Assembly (NCBI GenBank): GCA_013433145.1
Contig: CM024175.1
Span: forward strand, 4,758,516 to 4,822,515
Direction of reading: 5' to 3'
Length of the DNA: 64,000 nt
Origin: Ascaris suum
Taxonomy: Eukaryota; Nematoda; Chromadorea; Rhabditida; Ascarididae
Shown here: positions 40,201 through 46,200 of the stretch, piece by piece
Position numbering within the stretch: the first letter of the stretch is position 1
Layout: each line of letters begins with the position of its first letter
Translations under genes and position numbers: made by a program
The notes under the pieces: model-generated
Seen by the model: only the letters and a program-made list of their open reading frames with translations
What the model was told of the DNA's origin: nothing
Database searches by the model: none

Positions 40201-43200
40201 CGATCCTTGTGTCCATCGCCGTTCATGTCCTCATGTACACTTTTTGGAATCTAAGCAGGCTAAGATGTCGCAGAGCCCAAATAAGCCTCATCCAGCTCCT
40301 ACTCGTTTTTCTATAAGCCCTAAAATCAAAAGGTAGCACTGAAAGGAGCCAGAACTATTTGCAGTTCATTAGCATTTTTAGCACTACGATTAGCAGAAAC
40401 TGGATAGGAAAGCGCAACAGGGATGGCCCCTCGAATTATCGGATTCCCCCGAAGGTGAAAGTAAAACTTCCGTTAAGCATGCCAAATTGTAGCATAGCCT
40501 TCCGTGAAAGAAGATAAAGGCTTCTGTATCTGAGCGTAGCATCATTATACATGAAATTTAATTGTTAGAATGGAAGAGTACAGCGAATCCATATGCGACC
40601 GCTTGCAAGTGACATTTTTAACATCAAGTCGCCTTACCCACTTTTCAGCCGTGCTTAGGGCAATTTTGTCTTATGTGCTTTAAATGTGCCGAAATGAATA
40701 TATTGATTGCAAGAATTTGAGACATATGGTAAGCCGATCAACAATCACCAACATATGTCTGCATCGTTTCATACACTTATTTCCTCTAAGCTAATTCTGA
40801 TTGCAGAGAAGTACTATGAAATACCGAATCAGCCTCGGTCGGAGTGATAGCTCTCTCCTCGTCAGCAATGCTTTCTGAAATAGCAGTTACCATGCTCCTT
40901 GAGTCTTGATTCGACGTGATACTCTCCACTGATTTCGCACTCGACAATCCTTTGGAGTTCGCTGATTTGAATGACGTGCAAGACGTCGTATCATCGTCAT
41001 TGTTTCCTTAAAATATTATTGCCACATTTGAGGTTGCTGAATGATATCTTTCTTGGTCACCTGAAGGAAAAGAAATTTCCGTATTATGTCTTCATCAACC
41101 GTGGAAGAACAAAATATCCCGCAGGCAGGGACTATCGAAAACCTCAGCCATACTGCAGCCTCAAAGCACTGAACTTCATTTTCTCGTAAAAAAGCTCATC
41201 AATTGTTGGAGATGACGTGTTGCCTATTACTGTGAGGGAACAACACGCATTATTCAAAACAGGCGCCGAATGAGCAATTTCGGATGTGGTCTAAGGTAAA
41301 TCGTTTTGTACAAAAAGAAAGAAGAAATAAAGAGAAGGAGTTGCTGCAAAAAACTGTCATATGACTTTGTAGCTGAAGGTGGCAAAGATATATGTCGTGA
41401 AGGTAAGAATCATTTATATTACCTTCGTTTATGTGCTCTGGGCCGCTATTGTCCTGTCCGGCAGACATTTTGTCACGCCATGACCGCCGCTTTTCTCGAT
41501 TACGATCCCTCGCCGCTGCAGTTATTCAAACATATTGTCAACAGACAACAAATGACCAAACGTTTAAAATGCTTCCTCTCAACTTACGAATCGCAGTACA
41601 ACATACAACGAAACTTTTGGCAAAAAAATTTAATTTCACGCATTCCTGCTCATAGAAAAAATTAATGACGGGTATTTCGGTAAAGAGTGGTGAATTCCAA
41701 TAAATAAGTGGGACATCATCGCTGGCAGTTTCTAGATGGAAGGCATTTTGCCGCTGCTTCCGCGTTTTCTCCTTTCTAATTATATGTGCGATCGAATTTC
41801 TTCTCGGATTAGTTACCATAGAGCGATACACGTCTTAAAGTGACCGATACATTTGAGAGCATTGCTGTGAAAATCTCCTTGATGCGATAATGCTGGCCAT
41901 AATTCAGTAACGATGCGAACAGTTTCTTGTAAGATGATAAGTCTGGTGTTCGATTAAGCAGACTGTCGAGACTATTCTGCAGTTCACCTCTACGTACCTC
42001 ATGAACCACTACCTCATAATGTGCATTCATCTTCACAGCTAAAAAAAGTCGATAAAAGGACAAAAGCTATGGAATCTTCTTCACATGAACCGTCACGTGT
42101 TTTCAACGTCACAAAACTTTTTGAGCTTTGCGATTTTGTATACAGTATTGTGCGAATTGAACCTTCGTTGTATAAATTGAAGCATATCGCTTCGCATGGA
42201 TGCCCCAAAAAAGACAACAACATGCTTTTCAAAATATTAAGAGAAATTGCAATAAACGGTAATAAATGAGCAATCTAGATTTCAATATGCAAGTGATACA
42301 CAAATGGGGGCGCTGCAAATTAGAACTAAAGACGGTTAACCAATCTGAATGATTCTTTGAGGTTAACACAAGCGTATGATAAACGGATACATTCATCTTT
42401 GAAAGGTAAGGCAGGCAATGAATAATCGACCAAAACCGACATCCACCATACGATCGACAATGTTTAGCCAGCGATTGGAGTAAATCACTGAATCGATGAT
42501 CAAACAGGAATAGAATGTTATACAGTAATTCGATGCTCATTTCAGATCGAATACCTTGTGTTAATTGTTTGCAAAACACTTTGGCAGATACAACGAGCAC
42601 ACAGATTCACATCACTGATACTGCACGTTTACATCACTTATGCGGAACACTAAGAGAAAAAAGAAATAAGTGTTTGAAAAGAAGACACTGATTAAATTAC
42701 ATCGGCGCTTGAACTAAGCTACAGAAATCCGATAGTGTTAAAGTAACCATATATGCTAAACGTGTATGATCCAATCTTATTCGCCATTTAGTATTCGGGG
42801 CATTACCGTTACTTCATTGTGCATTGCAGAAACGAAATGGATCCCAAGTTCAGCTTTTCTAATTCTACTGAAGGGTGAAGTAAATGTGGACTGACTGAAA
42901 TTGGAGGTTGAAAGCGATGCGAAGTGGGTTACAACCGCAAGCAGCAGTGAAAAACTGAAGCCATTTCATTTGTGTGGCAATGAGCGGAGATGTTCGTAGA
43001 CCGTTGCAACAGGGAATACACGTTTAGGCAAAAGCAATAGGCAAACAACTTAGCTCGACTGTAAAACGACACTATCTCGGGATTGTGCCTAACAACCGAC
43101 GACAGAGTGATAGACTATCCTCCTGCACATCTTTCAACAAATAAAACAAATTTTGTGACAAGCACTGCATTAGTTGAAGTTTGGTTTAAATAAATCCCAC

Positions 43201-46200
43201 ATGTGTTCAAAAAGCAGGCTCCGCATTCTAGTCAGATGCGAAGCGAAAAACGCAAACGTATAAAATGCTGCTTTACTTCTGTGGTAGTATCTAAATGGTC
43301 AATTTAGTATTCAGCCTCCATATTGGATACCCCATTTCAGGTCTTCTGCTGCTTCGATAATCCCTTGTTTATGCAATTATTATGTCAGCAAATTTTTGAA
43401 ATTCTCAAAGCGTTTGCGTTTACTGAAACTTGCTTTACTTTTGAAAATTAGATATAATTGTTCAGTAAGTATGGGGGGGGGGGGATTCCTAGCTAAAACA
43501 CATTTTAAAGAGTTTTTGTTAACTGGCTTCGTGAAGATTACTCTGATGACGTCAGGGCTGCAGCATGCATCAGTGCGTAGTTTGTGTCAGCAAAAACGTA
43601 GTTTGTATACGTCAGCATTTGTACACATACGTGTGTATGCGTGTCTGTCTATGAGCCTTTTAATTCCAACCCGGAAATAATTGAAGGCAGAACTAAGAAG
43701 TTTGGTTGTTATAATGTACGGCATGCAGCGATCTCCTGTAGAAGCCTTCGAATTTCACCTATCAATTTCAGAAAGAGCTAAGTGATTTAACGGTCCTTGA
43801 AAATTGTGCGCAATTTGCGGTCAGACACATAAAAGTTTCATATTGGTTGCTTCGCGAGAAAACGAATCTTTTTCAGAGGATTCGTGCGAGAAATGCAGTT
43901 TTCTAAAATCTATTGCGTACACCTTATTAATATTGAGCAATTCAAGGGAGTATTTCACCAAACGAGCACAATTGCAAAAGTGCATATGGCGCTTGCCTCG
44001 CTGGCATTCTCTTCTGCTCATTTTCTTTGTTGCATTGGTCAGCAATTAACCGTTGGTGAACTACGACTTTTGAATTCGGTACACCAAAGACGGTCTCTAA
44101 TTATCTGTGACGCAAAAGACGAATAGAGTTGTATTCGTCATCTCTCGCACAGAGGCGTTCCGAAATACATTTAATAAGTTAAGAGCTCGTTATGAATTAA
44201 TGACAAAATCACTCACGACGATATGTTTCAGTTGGATACTCAAACTTTGCCCCGTACCAGATAACTGCGTATCGGAATTCCAATTTTTCGAAGATAGAAA
44301 CGGAAGAAGCCAACAAGTTATAGCAACAAAAGGCGGTAAGATTAATAATTGAATGCAGCCGGAGATAAGCGTCACTTAGCGTGCAACAACTTCGTTTTTG
44401 CGGACAAGCTGCTTCGTGAACATCAACAATCTTAGTTCATCAGCACCGCTTCATTCTTTTGTGCAAAAGAGATTATGCAAGTACCATGCTTGTGCGGATA
44501 TTTGTTGCATTTCTCCACTCACAAGCCTCCACAGATCCATTAGATTCCAAAAATAAACATCATCTATATCACTTTTCGCAACTTATGAGCGTTATAAGCT
44601 CTAGGCACTTAAAAAACCAAGCCTCGATGGTGACCTGAGTGCTGGAATGCACATACGTTTTAACAGGCTCGTTGTCCGACACAAGAGGCACTAAGATCGA
44701 AGATCCTTCAATCGGTCGTGAATATCGGTGGGAAAGTCATCTAGTCCCCTCTTTATAAAATTTCCTCCAATTTTGAAATCTACTATCAGATTAAACCTTC
44801 ACACTCGTCGACAACATTCCCCATAATTATATGTGCGCTGGAATTAGGGAGCTTGTAAGTCGCAGGAATTCTAAACGCGGAAAAGTGGCAGCGCGGGTGC
44901 GAAGGTATTTCTCAGCATAAATGATTTCTTTAGTACGGAAAGCACGAAGCCCATGAGGTTTGGCCTGGATGTCGCCCTAACCTTTAGCAAAAACTTTAAA
45001 ACTACACTCCACTTCTTTTATTTCTCAAGCAGAGTTTCTGCTATTTATGCAGTTGATGCGGCAATAGAAACAGCTTTTGGTTAGGTATACTGGAATGATG
45101 GAATTTCAAGAACCGCGCAAAAAATGCGGGACAGCACAGCTTGCGCTTCTACGCTTCCGCCAATATTTTAGATGGATTGTGCAAATACTCAAGAACACCT
45201 ACATAATACATACTGACATCTTTTTATAAACAAGGTGGAATCGGGAAATTATGCAACTAGAAGTCTGAAAAAGCGTTTCCTCGTCCGTTCACCCTGATAA
45301 AATTTGCATATGCTAAATTCCTATCAGCTCCGAGACTTTAAAAAATACAAAGAATATAGCCGTTTGAACAGCGTGTGGCTAACCCCAGACATCCCAAAGC
45401 GCAGACTAACCCCATAAAATTTTATCACTGCAGTTTTCCTGGCTCAAAGAATAAGTAGCGTGTGAGTTAGCGCTTTCGGTGCCGTTCACATATGTTTTTC
45501 ATTTCGAGCAACGGTTCAAGCACAAGTGAGACGCTCCTTCCTCCACACCGCTGACACAAGCGTAACAACTTCAATCAGTGAACAATATTGGCCTGATAAA
45601 ATTGAATTCCTTTCTCCAGCTTTCTCTTAAAAAATGTTCACAGAAGACCGGAATTACTGGCCTCAGAGACCTCAACGTAATCTTGACTATATGTTTAGTA
45701 ATTCGCACCATCTTCACCTCCGGCAACTTCTGCGGGTCACTGGTATAGGATAAAAGTTTAGGCTCAATAATTGACAGACCGTCAAATCTCATGCTCTGCA
45801 CAATGACAGTGGAGCCCTAGCGACAGCATGCCAATCGTGGTCTAATTTCAGTAACGCGCAAATGACGAGTTTTCATGAGCAAAAACGACAAGGGACTTAT
45901 TAAAAATTTCGCGACATCTAACATTGCCCTCTGATATTTGTTGCAATATGGTGGAAAGGAGAATGGGGATGCTGAGCGCATATTTACGCTTCATAGCAAT
46001 CAAACAGAAAGGTAACGGTCGGAAGCAACCTTGCAACCGTTAGCCGCGGTAGTGAGGCATTCGTGATGAAACTGAGGGCTCGTCAATTCATATCATCCTG
46101 CTGTATCGTCGAATTCTTTCAGTTTCAAAGGCTGTAACTCTTCGAATGTCTGAATTTTTCGACGCAAGAGACAATGCGAAAAGCGATTCGAAACGTCACG

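Larger units (their letters stand above)
4158..41422 (-). other. MTCL: Introns 2-39 of the MTCL/SOGA gene
   Basis: Introns run from 148 nt (35112-35259) to about 2.5 kb (15385-17888). Other large ones are 12840-15219, 23901-25847, 8991-10893, 39016-40824, 6322-7923 and 18516-19940. Apart from the TA array, the G run and the exon-like segment at 31318-31414 listed separately, I see no recognisable gene in them. Scattered open frames lack a matching pair of splice sites in a compatible phase. Confidence 0.75.
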